A stretch of 64,000 bases of DNA. Origin: Leptospira fainei serovar Hurstbridge str. BUT 6 (GTDB taxonomy: Bacteria; Spirochaetota; Leptospiria; Leptospirales; Leptospiraceae). The stretch spans positions 1,178,001-1,242,000 of the forward strand of contig NZ_AKWZ02000010.1 in assembly GCF_000306235.2 (NCBI RefSeq), read 5' to 3'. Every line of letters begins with the position of its first letter. Position 1 is the stretch's first letter. Below are positions 28,629-38,116 of the stretch, one piece after another. The notes beneath the pieces were generated by a model. That model did no database searches. It was not told where the DNA came from and worked only from the letters and a program-made list of their open reading frames with translations. Both the position numbers and the translations under genes were made by a program.

Positions 28629-29614
28629 CCCTTTCTTTCCTCCTGTCTCCATTCATTCCTGACGTAAATAAGATGTTTGGCGCTCCACGCGGTGGCCGCG
28701 GTCAGTGCGATTCCTCCGAAGAAAAACAGTAAGATAAAATCATCCCAATCAAAATGCCTAACGATAAGCGAAAATACGAGTGTGATTCCCGAAAGCAAAG
28801 CTATTGCGAGCATTCCTAACCGCCGAATCATGCGTCTGTAAACGAAATAGATACCGACGGAAAAGAGAATCGAAAGACCGATCATAATAAAATCGCCGAT
28901 TCCCTTTTGATCTCTGAATATGCTAAATATAGAACCCCATATCACGAAATAAAAGGCGATCACTCCGACCGAGTTCGGAAACCAAGCTGCGCTTTCTTTA
29001 GGCTCATTCCGATTTCTTGTTATTTCGTAGACTGCAATAAATCCTATGTTTATTAATAATGCGGTCGCGTATAGATAAGGGTTTTCATCTCGGAATAATA
29101 TTTGTTTTCCATAAAGTTGAATCGTGGAGTTTAGCAAAACAATCCAAAGTAGCCAGAGAGGCGCGGAGTTTCCTGCCACCGCGAATCCTAAGCTAAGAAA
29201 GGTCCAGCCGATCAGTAAATCCACTGAATTGGCTCCGGTTTGATAGATTTGTCCGTAAACTGCGAGCAGGACCCCTGTTAGAATTGCGGCGGTAAATAAG
29301 AAAGCTTGATACGAATAACTTTCTTTCTTTTGAAAGAAAGATGCGATCGAAACGGCGGATAATGAACCTGCGATCAATCCTAATTTTGAAAATCTATGCA
29401 TGCCTGTCCAGTTATAGGCGAAGAAGAAAATGACTCCCGACGCGAATAGAACCGAACCTAAGGCAAGAAATCCAATTCGAGCGAACTTAATCCATTCCGC
29501 TAGAGTAGGCTCCGGTGAGATCAGGGATAAAAACTTTCTTCCGTTTTTTTCATCCAGATTTAAAAGCTGGATCGCTTCATACGCTTCGCTTTTCTCAAAA
29601 TTTTTCATAGGCAC
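28625..29614 (-). CDS. DUF2157 membrane protein
   Basis: 329 residues. A short cytoplasmic N-terminus (about 1-40) is followed by about ten helices; the FLALGSVLFASGVIFFFAYNW segment near residues 49-69 is the DUF2157 hallmark. It is the first gene of the three-gene minus-strand operon and overlaps the next by 4 bases. The trio is widespread in bacteria but uncharacterised. Confidence 0.87.
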   Translation of the reverse strand: MPMKNFEKSEAYEAIQLLNLDEKNGRKFLSLISPEPTLAEWIKFARIGFLALGSVLFASGVIFFFAYNWTGMHRFSKLGLIAGSLSAVSIASFFQKKESYSYQAFLFTAAILTGVLLAVYGQIYQTGANSVDLLIGWTFLSLGFAVAGNSAPLWLLWIVLLNSTIQLYGKQILFRDENPYLYATALLINIGFIAVYEITRNRNEPKESAAWFPNSVGVIAFYFVIWGSIFSIFRDQKGIGDFIMIGLSILFSVGIYFVYRRMIRRLGMLAIALLSGITLVFSLIVRHFDWDDFILLFFFGGIALTAATAWSAKHLIYVRNEWRQEERKG

Positions 29615-29725
29615 CGCTCAGGCTCGAATCGACTGAAAAAGAAGAATTTCCTTTTTAAAAAAGAAGTCGAGCACTTAAAGCATTCAAATAAGTTAGTTAG
29701 CTTACTTAAACGCTTTCCATATTAC

Positions 29726-31192
29726 TTACTCGCCCTGTCCGAGAGAAAAAGCGCGCTTTCCTCCGAATTTATACAGGTTTTCGGTTTGGATGCTATCCAA
29801 TCCTGCTTCCGAGATTTTTAAGAGAAGCTTTCCTATTTGTTCGGGTTGGATTTTTATAAACCCGTCGCCCATCTCCGAATCGGGTGTATCGGGATGAATA
29901 AATCTGCATCTCCAGTGGTCGGTAAGAAATGTCTCGGGCGCTCCGTTCGGATAAACTTTAACTCCCCGATTTGTAACCATGCGAAGTTTTAAATCTGCGG
30001 ATAAGCTAGAAAGTTTCTTACCCAATTCGTCGGGCGATCCGGACGACCAGTCCAAGAATACGTCTACGCCGACCAATTCCTTTTGTATCGGAATTCTCTT
30101 ATATTCGGGAATATGAATCGCCTTTGCCTTCCCGAATGAAATCGGTTTAAATCTTTCAGGTAGATGACCTAGGTTTCCGATAACCGCATCCGAAAATTCC
30201 TTCGTTCCAACTTTAATCCGACTGACTCCTGCTTTGAAAATATCTCCGGTATGAATTCCTTCTTCAATCGTGAGAAGCCAAGCGTTCTGAATTTTTGCAG
30301 CGATATCGGGTTGGCCTAAGTGAACGAGCATCATAACTGCCGCGTTTAAGAGCCCGGATGGGTTGGCCATATTTTTTCCCGCAATGTCCGGCGCGGAACC
30401 GTGAATGGCTTCAAACATTGAGACAATCTGTCCTATATTCGCCGACCCGGCCATCCCGACGGAACCTGCTACCTGCGCAACGATATCGGAAATAATATCT
30501 CCATATAGATTTAATGTCACGACAACATCATATACTTGCGGGCGTTCCGCTAAATGGGCTGCGCCGATATCTATAATTTCGCTATGTGATTCGATATCCG
30601 GATAATCTTTTGCGATTTCTTTAAACACGTCATGAAAGAGTCCGTCAGATTGTTTCATGATATTGTCTTTTACCATTGCAGTGACTTTTTTTCTTCCGTA
30701 GGCCTTCGCATATTCGAACGCATAACGGATGATTTTTTCCGATCCTGGACGCGATATCAATTTAAGACATTGTACTGTGTCAGTGGTTTGTTTATGTTCG
30801 ATTCCGGTATAAAGATCCTCTTCATTTTCTCGAACGATCACTACGTCGAGTTGAGGATGTTTAGTATCCACGTACGGATACAAAGAAATGCAAGGGCGAA
30901 CGTTTGCAAAAAGACCGAGAGTAGTACGGACGGTGACATTTAAACTTTTATAACCTCCGCCTTGTGGAGTCGTAATCGGGGCTTTTAAAAAAACTTTCGT
31001 TTCACGGAGTATGTCCCAGGCGGAAGGTTCTATTCCGGCGCTATGTCCCTTCTTATAGACTTGCTCGCCGATTTCTATAAAAACCGGTTCGATCTTCGCT
31101 CCGGCTGCTTCCAAAATCCGAAGAGTCGCATCCATTATCTCCGGTCCGATTCCGTCTCCTTTCGCTACGGCAATTCTTTTTTTAGCGGTCAT
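29726..31192 (-). CDS. icd: Isocitrate dehydrogenase, Thermus-type long form
   Basis: Beta-decarboxylating dehydrogenase of 488 residues. The N-terminal motif is AVAKGDGIGPEI, and substrate residues lie in SLNVTVRTTLGLFANVRP. Metal-binding Asp residues are in NLYGDIISDI, with HGSAPDIAGKNMANPSG downstream. A C-terminal extension of about 140 residues (from about 345) is found in Thermus-type isocitrate dehydrogenases. It oxidises isocitrate to 2-oxoglutarate in the TCA cycle. Cofactor choice (NADP or NAD) is not decided here. Single gene with its own context. Confidence 0.88.
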   Translation of the reverse strand: MTAKKRIAVAKGDGIGPEIMDATLRILEAAGAKIEPVFIEIGEQVYKKGHSAGIEPSAWDILRETKVFLKAPITTPQGGGYKSLNVTVRTTLGLFANVRPCISLYPYVDTKHPQLDVVIVRENEEDLYTGIEHKQTTDTVQCLKLISRPGSEKIIRYAFEYAKAYGRKKVTAMVKDNIMKQSDGLFHDVFKEIAKDYPDIESHSEIIDIGAAHLAERPQVYDVVVTLNLYGDIISDIVAQVAGSVGMAGSANIGQIVSMFEAIHGSAPDIAGKNMANPSGLLNAAVMMLVHLGQPDIAAKIQNAWLLTIEEGIHTGDIFKAGVSRIKVGTKEFSDAVIGNLGHLPERFKPISFGKAKAIHIPEYKRIPIQKELVGVDVFLDWSSGSPDELGKKLSSLSADLKLRMVTNRGVKVYPNGAPETFLTDHWRCRFIHPDTPDSEMGDGFIKIQPEQIGKLLLKISEAGLDSIQTENLYKFGGKRAFSLGQGE

Positions 31193-31438
31193 GCTAGCCC
31201 TCCCGGCTATACGCTCATTTGAATAGAACGTAAAGGTTGGTCAATCCGGATTGCTATCGATTGATTCGACGCAGACGGGAAGTATTTTCTATTTTAGTTA
31301 TGGAATGGGAACCGATTAAGGATTGATCTGGTAAAGGGAAAGTCGACGGCGATCTAAAAAGATAGGTCGACGACTTTCTTACTTGGATCTCCTTCCTCGG
31401 GGGTAATTTACGGATGCAAAGCGCTTGTCGTAAATTTG

Positions 31439-32623
31439 TTACCAGAACCGAAATTCGACGAAATCACCGACTTCAAGCGATTCTCGATTTGATGGATGTA
31501 AAGCAATTCCGTCGGAAAATAATCCCGCCCGAATATCTCCGCTGCCGTTAAATAGTTTGGGCGATACACCCGTTCTCTCGCTCGTTTCCAGGACCGCAGG
31601 GAAGTATTCGGAGAGCTGGTTTTTCTTTTTTCTAGATCCTAGAAACGGAAGTCGTAAGAATTGTTCGGAATTCATACCTAGAAATTTTCGAATATAAGGT
31701 TCTACGAAAATACGAGCGCATACCTGGACGCTGAACGGGTTTCCGGGCAATCCAAAGACAGCCGTTTTATTTCTCTTTCCGAACCAAATCGGTTTCCCGG
31801 GTTTTATCAAAACTTTATGAAATAACTGCTCTACCGTTAAACTTTTGAGAACGGGAGGAATCAAATCAAGGTTTCCCATCGATACGCCTCCCGATAACAA
31901 AAGAATATCCGATTCCAATCCTTTTGCGAGAGCTTCGCGTATTTTAGATTCGTCATCGGGCACTAAAGCAACGAATTCGGGTTCGATTCCGAACTTCGAT
32001 AAAAAGGAAAGTAACGAATAGGAATTGGAGTCCCGAATTTGCCAGGGCAAAGGATCCTGCTCCATCGATACGACTTCGTTCCCGGTCGAAACGATGCTAA
32101 CTTTTGGGGTTTCGGAAACTTTAATGGTCCGTTTTCCGAGAGAGGCCAACAAAGAAATCGCCGCCGCCGAAAGCGTTTCTCCGCCCGAAAATACGACATC
32201 TCCTTTTTTAAGATCCTCTCCTTGTAACGCGATATTTAAGTATTTCTTTATGGACTTTGTCTCGAATCGAACTTCGCCGATCGCGTCTTGTTCCCTACTA
32301 TCTTCCACTTTTATGACTACGTTCAATCCGTCGGGAACGGGAGCGCCGGTCATGATTCTGACGGCCTCTTCTTCGGGAGATAGATCGATCGACATGCCGG
32401 CCGAAACTTCCCGTTTATATTTGTAGACGCGCTCCGTCGAAAAACCTTCATCACGAACGGCAAAACCGTCCATCGTAGCCCTATTGAACGGAGGATAATC
32501 TCGATCTGCAGCTACTGATTGAGCAAGCACTCGACCGATCGCGCTTTTTAGGGGAACTGTGACGAAGGAGGCAGATTCCGCCTGATTTAAGATTTGGGAA
32601 ATCGCTTCCTCTACCGAGATCAA
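31439..32623 (-). CDS. moeA: Molybdopterin molybdotransferase
   Basis: 394 residues with all MoeA landmarks: PPFNRATMDGFAVR near residue 44, GEDLKKGD, ISLLASLGKRTIKVSETPKVSIVSTGNEV, LLLSGGVSMGNLD, and the C-terminal GNPFSVQVCARIFVEPYIRK. MoeA inserts molybdate into adenylylated molybdopterin. Its start overlaps the MoaC-MoaB fusion gene by 4 bases (ATGA), giving a two-gene molybdenum cofactor operon. Confidence 0.94.
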   Translation of the reverse strand: MISVEEAISQILNQAESASFVTVPLKSAIGRVLAQSVAADRDYPPFNRATMDGFAVRDEGFSTERVYKYKREVSAGMSIDLSPEEEAVRIMTGAPVPDGLNVVIKVEDSREQDAIGEVRFETKSIKKYLNIALQGEDLKKGDVVFSGGETLSAAAISLLASLGKRTIKVSETPKVSIVSTGNEVVSMEQDPLPWQIRDSNSYSLLSFLSKFGIEPEFVALVPDDESKIREALAKGLESDILLLSGGVSMGNLDLIPPVLKSLTVEQLFHKVLIKPGKPIWFGKRNKTAVFGLPGNPFSVQVCARIFVEPYIRKFLGMNSEQFLRLPFLGSRKKKNQLSEYFPAVLETSERTGVSPKLFNGSGDIRAGLFSDGIALHPSNRESLEVGDFVEFRFW

Positions 32624-33534
32624 TGTCCTTCTCCCCGCATCATTTTTTTTGCATGGAATATTGCCGGAAGAATTGCCTGTAAACTTTCCTTCGATCCATT
32701 CGTACTTCCTGGTACGCAGATAATCAATGTTTTTCCGATTCTGCCGGCCAAAGAGCGGGATAGCATTGCAAACGGAGTTCGATCTTGACCGAAGGCTCTC
32801 ATGGTTTCCGCAATCCCCGGAATTTCTTGTTCTAGAATACTTTTGATCGTATCCGTAGTATTGTCTCGAGGTCCGAGGCCGGTTCCGCCGGAGGTTACGA
32901 CTAAATCTATTTTTTTATCGGCCCAACTTAGAACCATTTTTCGAATTTCCTCGGGTTCGTCCGGAACGATTTTTCGCTCCACAATCTCTACGCCTTGTTC
33001 TCTTAACAATTCTTCGATTGCGGAACCTGAACCGTCCTCTCTCTTCCCCTCGAATGTGGAATCGGAACATATCAGGATCGCCGCCCTTGAACCGGCGGCA
33101 AATTTAGCGATATGGGAATCGCTCTTACCTCCTTTCTTTTCTAAAAGACGAATGGCCGAGATTTCCAATTCCTTATCTATCGGTTTAAGAAGATCATAAA
33201 TTACGAGAGCGGCGATCGAAACCCCGGTCAAAGCTTCCATCTCGATTCCGGTTTTTCCGATCGATTTTGCGGATGTTAGAATTCGAATCGCATTCTTTTC
33301 TTGAAGAACTTCGAATTCTACGGAAAAGAAATCTATCGGAACCGGGTGGCAATGAGGAATGAGTTCCGACGTTTTTTTGGAGGCTAATAGTGCGGCGGCT
33401 TTTGCGACTCCGAAAAGATCGCCTTTTGGAAGATTATTTTGTTGGATTCGGACGACAGTCTCCGGCTTACAAAAGACGAACCCTTCCGCTTGTGCAGTTC
33501 GCAAGGTGATTCGTTTTCCCGTAATATCATTCAT
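32620..33534 (-). CDS. MoaC-MoaB/MogA fusion protein
   Basis: About 304 residues. The N-terminal half (to about residue 150) is cyclic pyranopterin monophosphate synthase MoaC (KTSELIPHCHPVPI and EMEALTGVSIAALVIYDLLK). The C-terminal half is a MoaB/MogA molybdopterin adenylyltransferase (VVTSGGTGLGPRDNTTDT and MLSRSLAGRIGKTLIICVPGS). The two act at the first committed step and before metal insertion. The frame is open to 33561, but the ATG at 33534 has GGAGA at good distance and starts MoaC-like. It sits directly before moeA. Confidence 0.9.
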   Translation of the reverse strand: MNDITGKRITLRTAQAEGFVFCKPETVVRIQQNNLPKGDLFGVAKAAALLASKKTSELIPHCHPVPIDFFSVEFEVLQEKNAIRILTSAKSIGKTGIEMEALTGVSIAALVIYDLLKPIDKELEISAIRLLEKKGGKSDSHIAKFAAGSRAAILICSDSTFEGKREDGSGSAIEELLREQGVEIVERKIVPDEPEEIRKMVLSWADKKIDLVVTSGGTGLGPRDNTTDTIKSILEQEIPGIAETMRAFGQDRTPFAMLSRSLAGRIGKTLIICVPGSTNGSKESLQAILPAIFHAKKMMRGEGH

Positions 33535-33757
33535 AGATCTTCTCCGATCGATTCGCAGCAACGATGAATCAAGAGAACCATCTGCATATTAAATCACCAA
33601 GGATTTTATTCTTAAAAATAAACCGTATAAGCTTAAAAGCCCGGCGTTGAATTTCAAAAATGAAGCTATTAATAAAATTAGAAAAAAATCGACAGTAAAT
33701 GGCCGAATTCGGGCATCTTAGGAATGTTTCAATTTGTTAAGGATTGAAAAAGAACGG

Positions 33758-33934
33758 TTATTCGCTATCTAAGTCGATATCCGGTCGATCGCCGGCAAAT
33801 TCTTCCTGGGAGTAAATCACTTCTAAAACATCGTCCATCCAATCCGGTGCACCGGTCGATAACGGATCGTTGATCCGATATTTTTCTATTATACGACTAT
33901 GCTTTAGGATCTGTTCCTTGGTTGTAGCGTTCAT
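33758..33934 (-). CDS. Small acidic protein (58 aa), hypothetical
   Basis: An ATG-to-TAA frame of 58 codons read on the minus strand, with a basic helical start (NATTKEQILKHSRI), then DPLSTGAPDWMDDVLEVI and an acidic tail ending DLDSE. Codon use looks like that of the neighbours, and the composition is protein-like. The ribosome binding site is weak. It lies in the 630-base stretch between the molybdenum operon and ndk, which otherwise holds only the ndk terminator (34101-34142) and A/T-rich sequence. Function unknown. Confidence 0.5.
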   Translation of the reverse strand: MNATTKEQILKHSRIIEKYRINDPLSTGAPDWMDDVLEVIYSQEEFAGDRPDIDLDSE

Positions 33935-34100
33935 ATTATTAGCTTCGGTCGAAACGGGGAAAAGATTTCGCCTACCTTGAAAAAATAAGGAAATATATTT
34001 CTAGAAAGTACAAGGATTTTTTGTAATTCTTACTAGAAAAATTCCCGATATCTTCGTCGGGCTTTAACGGCGCCAACGGGGTTTCCGTCTATTGTCTGTT

Positions 34101-34142
34101 AAAAGAAGAACCCGATGTATTCTTTCGATAACATCGGGTTCT
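34101..34142 (-). terminator. Terminator of ndk
   Basis: Perfect 12-bp inverted repeat AGAACCCGATGT / ACATCGGGTTCT (34107-34142) with a 12-base loop. On the minus strand it is followed by TCTTTT, about 50 bases after the ndk stop codon. Confidence 0.72.
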
Positions 34143-34193
34143 AGATTTATGGTTCGATTTATAGATGCTAATTCTAATCGAAAACAAAAGGAA

Positions 34194-34607
34194 TTAGAAT
34201 AATTCGTTACCTTTGAAGAAAAAGCTGATTTCCAACGCCGCATTATCATCGGAGTCTGAACCATGCACCGCATTCGCTTCTTTACTTTCCGCAAATAATG
34301 CGCGTATCGTTCCGGGGGCAGCTTCCTTAGGATCGGTCGCTCCGATAACATCTCTCCAATGTTGGACCGCGTTTTCTCTTTCCAGAGCGGCCGCAACAAT
34401 CGGCCCGGAAGACATATAACTGCATAGATCATTGTAGAAAGGTCGAGCGGAGTGAACTTTATAAAATTGCTTAGCGTCTTCCAGAGAAAGTTTGAGGTAT
34501 TTCAGACCGAGAATTTTAAATCCTTCCTTTTCGATCCGCTGAAGGATGTCTCCGACGTGCTTATTTTTTACGCCGTCGGGTTTAATCATAATAAACGTTC
34601 TAGCCAT
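34194..34607 (-). CDS. ndk: Nucleoside diphosphate kinase
   Basis: 137 residues, the normal length. The active-site histidine is H115 in NAVHGSDS, and the start [10 protein letters not shown] is typical. It transfers gamma phosphate between nucleoside triphosphates and diphosphates through phospho-His. It is 9 bases downstream of coaD, in the argG-coaD-ndk run, and ends at a clear terminator. Confidence 0.97.
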   Translation of the reverse strand: MARTFIMIKPDGVKNKHVGDILQRIEKEGFKILGLKYLKLSLEDAKQFYKVHSARPFYNDLCSYMSSGPIVAAALERENAVQHWRDVIGATDPKEAAPGTIRALFAESKEANAVHGSDSDDNAALEISFFFKGNELF

Positions 34608-34616
34608 TGGTTTTCC

Positions 34617-35099
34617 TTATTTCGATAGTTTTTTAAGTAATGCTTTGCTTACGATATCCGGTACTTGGGCGGATACATCGCGACCGTGTCTTGCTACTTC
34701 CTTAACGATCGTCGAAGATACGAAAGAATACTCGTTGGAAGACATTAGAAAAATCGTTTCGATTTCCGGCGCCAGCTTCTTGTTCATGAGAGAAATTGCA
34801 TATTCGTAATCGAAATCGGTGACTGCTCGTAGGCCCCTGATAATGCTCTTTGCGCCCCGCTTCCTGCAATAATCGACGGTCAATCCCTCGAAGGTATCGA
34901 TCTCCAAATTGGACCAGCCTTCCGTAACTTGCTGAATAAAGCCCAATCGTTCTTCGATCGAAAAAAGAAAACTTTTACTCGAGTTTACGGCAACCCCGAT
35001 GATGACTTTATCGAAGAGACCCATGGATCTCTGGAGGATATCTACGTGACCGTTTGTCAGCGGGTCGAAAGAGCCGGGGTATATCGCGATTCTTGTCAT
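34617..35099 (-). CDS. coaD: Phosphopantetheine adenylyltransferase
   Basis: 160 residues of the nucleotidyltransferase type with [15 protein letters not shown] (T/HxGH site) at the start, [12 protein letters not shown] in the middle and the [16 protein letters not shown] motif. It makes dephospho-CoA from 4'-phosphopantetheine and ATP, the fourth step of CoA synthesis. The start overlaps the argG stop by 4 bases. Confidence 0.97.
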   Translation of the reverse strand: MTRIAIYPGSFDPLTNGHVDILQRSMGLFDKVIIGVAVNSSKSFLFSIEERLGFIQQVTEGWSNLEIDTFEGLTVDYCRKRGAKSIIRGLRAVTDFDYEYAISLMNKKLAPEIETIFLMSSNEYSFVSSTIVKEVARHGRDVSAQVPDIVSKALLKKLSK

Positions 35100-36307
35100 T
35101 TTTTTCTTAATCTCGCGGCTTCTTTAGCGGGAAGTCCGTACAAATTTATGAATCCTTCGGCGTCTTTTTGGTTATAGAGTTCCTCTTTTTCAAAGGTCGC
35201 CATTTCAGGATTGTACAATGAGATTTGGGATTTTCTCCCTACAACCGTCGCGTTTCCTTTATAAAGTTTTAGTTTTACCGTTCCGGTGACAAATCTTTGT
35301 GTCTCGGAAATGAAGGCTCGAACGGCGGCCATCCGAGACGAGAACCAATGCCCGTTATATATGAGTTCCGCCAATTCGATGGAAAGTTTATCTTTATGAT
35401 GCTGCGTATCTCGATCGATCGTGATGGATTCGAGGTCTCTATGTGCATGAAATAAGATCGTTCCTCCGGGAGTCTCGTAAACTCCTCTAGATTTAATTCC
35501 TACCAGTCTGTTTTCCACGATATCGACGCGGCCAATCCCGTGCTTCCCTCCAAGAGTATTAAGGAGTTCCATCACTTCCAACGGATTCATTTTTTTGCCG
35601 TTTACCGCGACGCAGTTTCCTTCTTGAAAATCCAATTCCACGTATTCAGGGGAATCAGGAGCTTTCTCCGGCGATACAGTAAGCAAAAACATATCTTCGT
35701 TCGGTTCTTTATATGGATCTTCTAAGATTCCGCCCTCGTAAGAAATATGCATAAGGTTACGATCCATTGAGTAGGGTTTTGATGCGGTCACCGGCACCGG
35801 AATCCCTTTCGATTTTGCATATTCGATAAGATCGGCTCTTCCTCCGAAACTCCAGGTTCTCCAGGGCGCTATGATTTCCTTTTCCGGAGCCAGAGATTTA
35901 AACGCTAATTCGAACCTTACTTGGTCGTTTCCTTTTCCCGTTGCTCCGTGTGCGAAGGCGTCCGCTCCTTCTTTTTTGCCGACTTCGGCCATCGCTTTCG
36001 CAATAAGCGGACGCGCTAAGGATGTACCTAACAAGTAACGCATTTCGTAAATCGCGTTCCCCTGGATTGCCGGAAAAATGAAATCCCGAGCGAACTCTAA
36101 GCGAAGATCTTCAATATATACTTTCGACGCCCCGGTCTTAATTCCTTTCTCTTCCAAACCGGTCAGTTCTTCTTTCTGGCCTACGTCGGCGGTAAAGGCT
36201 ACGACTTCACAGCCATAGCTTTCTTTTAACCAGGTCAAGATAACGGAAGTGTCCAATCCACCCGAGTATGCGAGTACGATCTTTTTAATATTCTTTTGAG
36301 CCGCCAT
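35096..36307 (-). CDS. argG: Argininosuccinate synthase
   Basis: About 403 residues. The ATP-pyrophosphatase motif [14 protein letters not shown] is at the start, and [14 protein letters not shown] with [15 protein letters not shown] follows. It joins citrulline and aspartate in arginine synthesis. The frame is open to 36337, but no site supports that start and related proteins begin close to the P-loop, so the ATG at 36307 is preferred. It heads the argG-coaD-ndk transcript, with a 4-base overlap to coaD. Confidence 0.95.
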   Translation of the reverse strand: MAAQKNIKKIVLAYSGGLDTSVILTWLKESYGCEVVAFTADVGQKEELTGLEEKGIKTGASKVYIEDLRLEFARDFIFPAIQGNAIYEMRYLLGTSLARPLIAKAMAEVGKKEGADAFAHGATGKGNDQVRFELAFKSLAPEKEIIAPWRTWSFGGRADLIEYAKSKGIPVPVTASKPYSMDRNLMHISYEGGILEDPYKEPNEDMFLLTVSPEKAPDSPEYVELDFQEGNCVAVNGKKMNPLEVMELLNTLGGKHGIGRVDIVENRLVGIKSRGVYETPGGTILFHAHRDLESITIDRDTQHHKDKLSIELAELIYNGHWFSSRMAAVRAFISETQRFVTGTVKLKLYKGNATVVGRKSQISLYNPEMATFEKEELYNQKDAEGFINLYGLPAKEAARLRKK

Positions 36308-36477
36308 TCTAAGGATAGGGAATTCGGTCGAGCCCATCCGACAAGTCAGATTTTAGCCGGATAGGAACACTTTGACTTACTATTTGGGATCGTAATTAAT
36401 GAATCTCACGCCGGAGGAAATGAGCCGAAAGGCGCTTAAAGGGATAATCCTAATATTGCTTTATATTCGACCCAAAA

Positions 36478-38040
36478 TTAGAGTTTTGGAACCCAATTCA
36501 ACTTTTCGGAAAGCTTTCGAAGTATGAGCACAAGCGCATAGGTGTCCATACGACAATATTTCTTCAGATCCGATTGCACCCTTTTTCTCTCCTCTTCGCT
36601 TACCGTTTCCGTTTTAATGCGTAAGAATTCCGAATTCGCTAAGTAACCGGCGTTAATGGTCAAATTTTTATAATTCTCTCCGGTTAAAACCGGAAGAACG
36701 GATTTGAGAGAAGTCGTGCCGTCCTGGTCCGGATGATAATAATCAAAATCCCAGAATGGAAGGGCTAAGTCCAGAAAGTCCGATTCAATGGATTCAAACC
36801 AGTTTCGGAATTCAGGAAAAACATGTACCGACTCTTTCAGACAACGTTTTTCGAACGTATCGTTGAACGCTAAGATCGTACCTCCGGCGCTGATCCTTTC
36901 TGAGAGGCACTGCAAAATACCCAATCTCGGATCGGTAATATTATCGTCGATGTACGAAAATTCCTCGGGTTCTTCCCTTAAATTACCGCGAAGCACATGA
37001 AGAGAAAATAGGAACGGGATATGTTGAAAGGGATTTGATTTATGATAAATCGGTACAGGCGGGTTAATAGTTTCGAAATCCAAGAAATACAGCGGAAATC
37101 GTAGCTTATCCATAAATCGGAGAAGATTCTCCTTATTAAGATATTCTGTTCCGTTTTTTACGGCATTAATTTGGATTTTTTGTCTGGCGGTAAATTCATC
37201 GTAGTCGGTGATTTCAGAAAGATTTCGAATTCCTGCTTCCCACAAACGAAGGGTTTCCTCTTTTCCTTCTCTTAACGAGAATAAATCTCCTGGACGGGAA
37301 TCGGATAGACAATTGTCCGGATAATGACAGCTTCGAGGATGCTCGCAGGATTTCACATTTGCCCTCGATGGAAGAGAAATCTCTTCTAGGACTTCCAGCA
37401 TTCTAAAAGCGCGCTCCCTAGTATTTGGAAGGGAAGCCAGCGATTCCTTACTAACATCCTTGCGGATAAAGAGAGCGTTCGGATCGACATCTCCGCCTTG
37501 ATATAAATACTTAGAATTCAAAAATAATAATGTAGTTTGAACGACGGGAAAGCCTGCTTCCTCCATGACCATTCTTAAAAAAGATAATTCTTGCGAGTAA
37601 GACTTCTTCATCGAGGAGGAAGCCTTAACCACGACGATCTCCCAACCGTTCGGCCTCGGGAGAAGAAAGTCGGCTCGAAAATCGAAAAAGTCGGTTTGAA
37701 ATGCGGCCCCGCGAACGGCTTCGTTTTTGGCCAACATCGCTCTAGTTGTACGATCGTTGTATCTGGCGTGAATTGCCTCGGGGTAAAATCGATTTGCGAT
37801 CTCTCGTAAGATCGATTTTTGCTTAGGGGAAATATACTGATTCTGAGCCTCGACGGATTTTGCTGTAGGATCTTTGACCTGAATCCAAAGTTTCAATTCG
37901 CAATGGAGTCCGGCTTGGTATGCCGATCTCCCTAAGCGCGGAAGCCCCTCCTCTCTATATGGAGCTAGAACTTGGAATAGTAATTTTCTGCGGATATTAT
38001 CAGGAAAGAGAAAGGAGAACCGCCTCGCAGCGGTTCTCAC
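36478..38040 (-). CDS. DUF2779 nuclease-like protein
   Basis: DUF2779 layout. The N-terminal half is Cas4/RecB-like, with one Cys in LHCELKLW and a three-Cys cluster (SCEHPRSCHYPDNC) suggesting an Fe-S centre. The C-terminal half is a DEDD-type exonuclease (YFLDFETINPP, AFNDTFEKRC, YCRMDTYAL, with HPDQDGTTSLKSVLP). In the PD-(D/E)xK core the expected E-x-K reads V-V-K (EIVVVKASS), so the first domain may be inactive. The GTG start falls inside an inverted repeat, and no family member needs the first 40 residues, so the true start may lie further in. Substrate unknown. Confidence 0.75.
   Translation of the reverse strand: MRTAARRFSFLFPDNIRRKLLFQVLAPYREEGLPRLGRSAYQAGLHCELKLWIQVKDPTAKSVEAQNQYISPKQKSILREIANRFYPEAIHARYNDRTTRAMLAKNEAVRGAAFQTDFFDFRADFLLPRPNGWEIVVVKASSSMKKSYSQELSFLRMVMEEAGFPVVQTTLLFLNSKYLYQGGDVDPNALFIRKDVSKESLASLPNTRERAFRMLEVLEEISLPSRANVKSCEHPRSCHYPDNCLSDSRPGDLFSLREGKEETLRLWEAGIRNLSEITDYDEFTARQKIQINAVKNGTEYLNKENLLRFMDKLRFPLYFLDFETINPPVPIYHKSNPFQHIPFLFSLHVLRGNLREEPEEFSYIDDNITDPRLGILQCLSERISAGGTILAFNDTFEKRCLKESVHVFPEFRNWFESIESDFLDLALPFWDFDYYHPDQDGTTSLKSVLPVLTGENYKNLTINAGYLANSEFLRIKTETVSEEERKRVQSDLKKYCRMDTYALVLILRKLSEKLNWVPKL
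38003..38038 (-). terminator. Hairpin, likely terminator of the acyltransferase gene
   Basis: Perfect 9-bp inverted repeat GAGAACCGC / GCGGTTCTC with a 6-base loop (38015-38038), then CTTTCTCTTTCC on the minus strand. It lies about 80 bases after the acyltransferase stop and covers the proposed start of the DUF2779 gene. The tail is pyrimidine-rich rather than a pure T run. Confidence 0.5.
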
Positions 38041-38116
38041 AAATCTTGGAAAACTAACCCGGAAGAGCCTCAGGTTCGTAACCTTATCGTCGCGGAATTA
38101 TCGCGACGGGCTTGGT

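Noticed and set aside
31338..31380. Inverted repeat AAAGTCG...CGACTTT downstream of moeA
   Set aside because: The stem is interrupted and no T run follows on the minus strand, so I do not call it a terminator.
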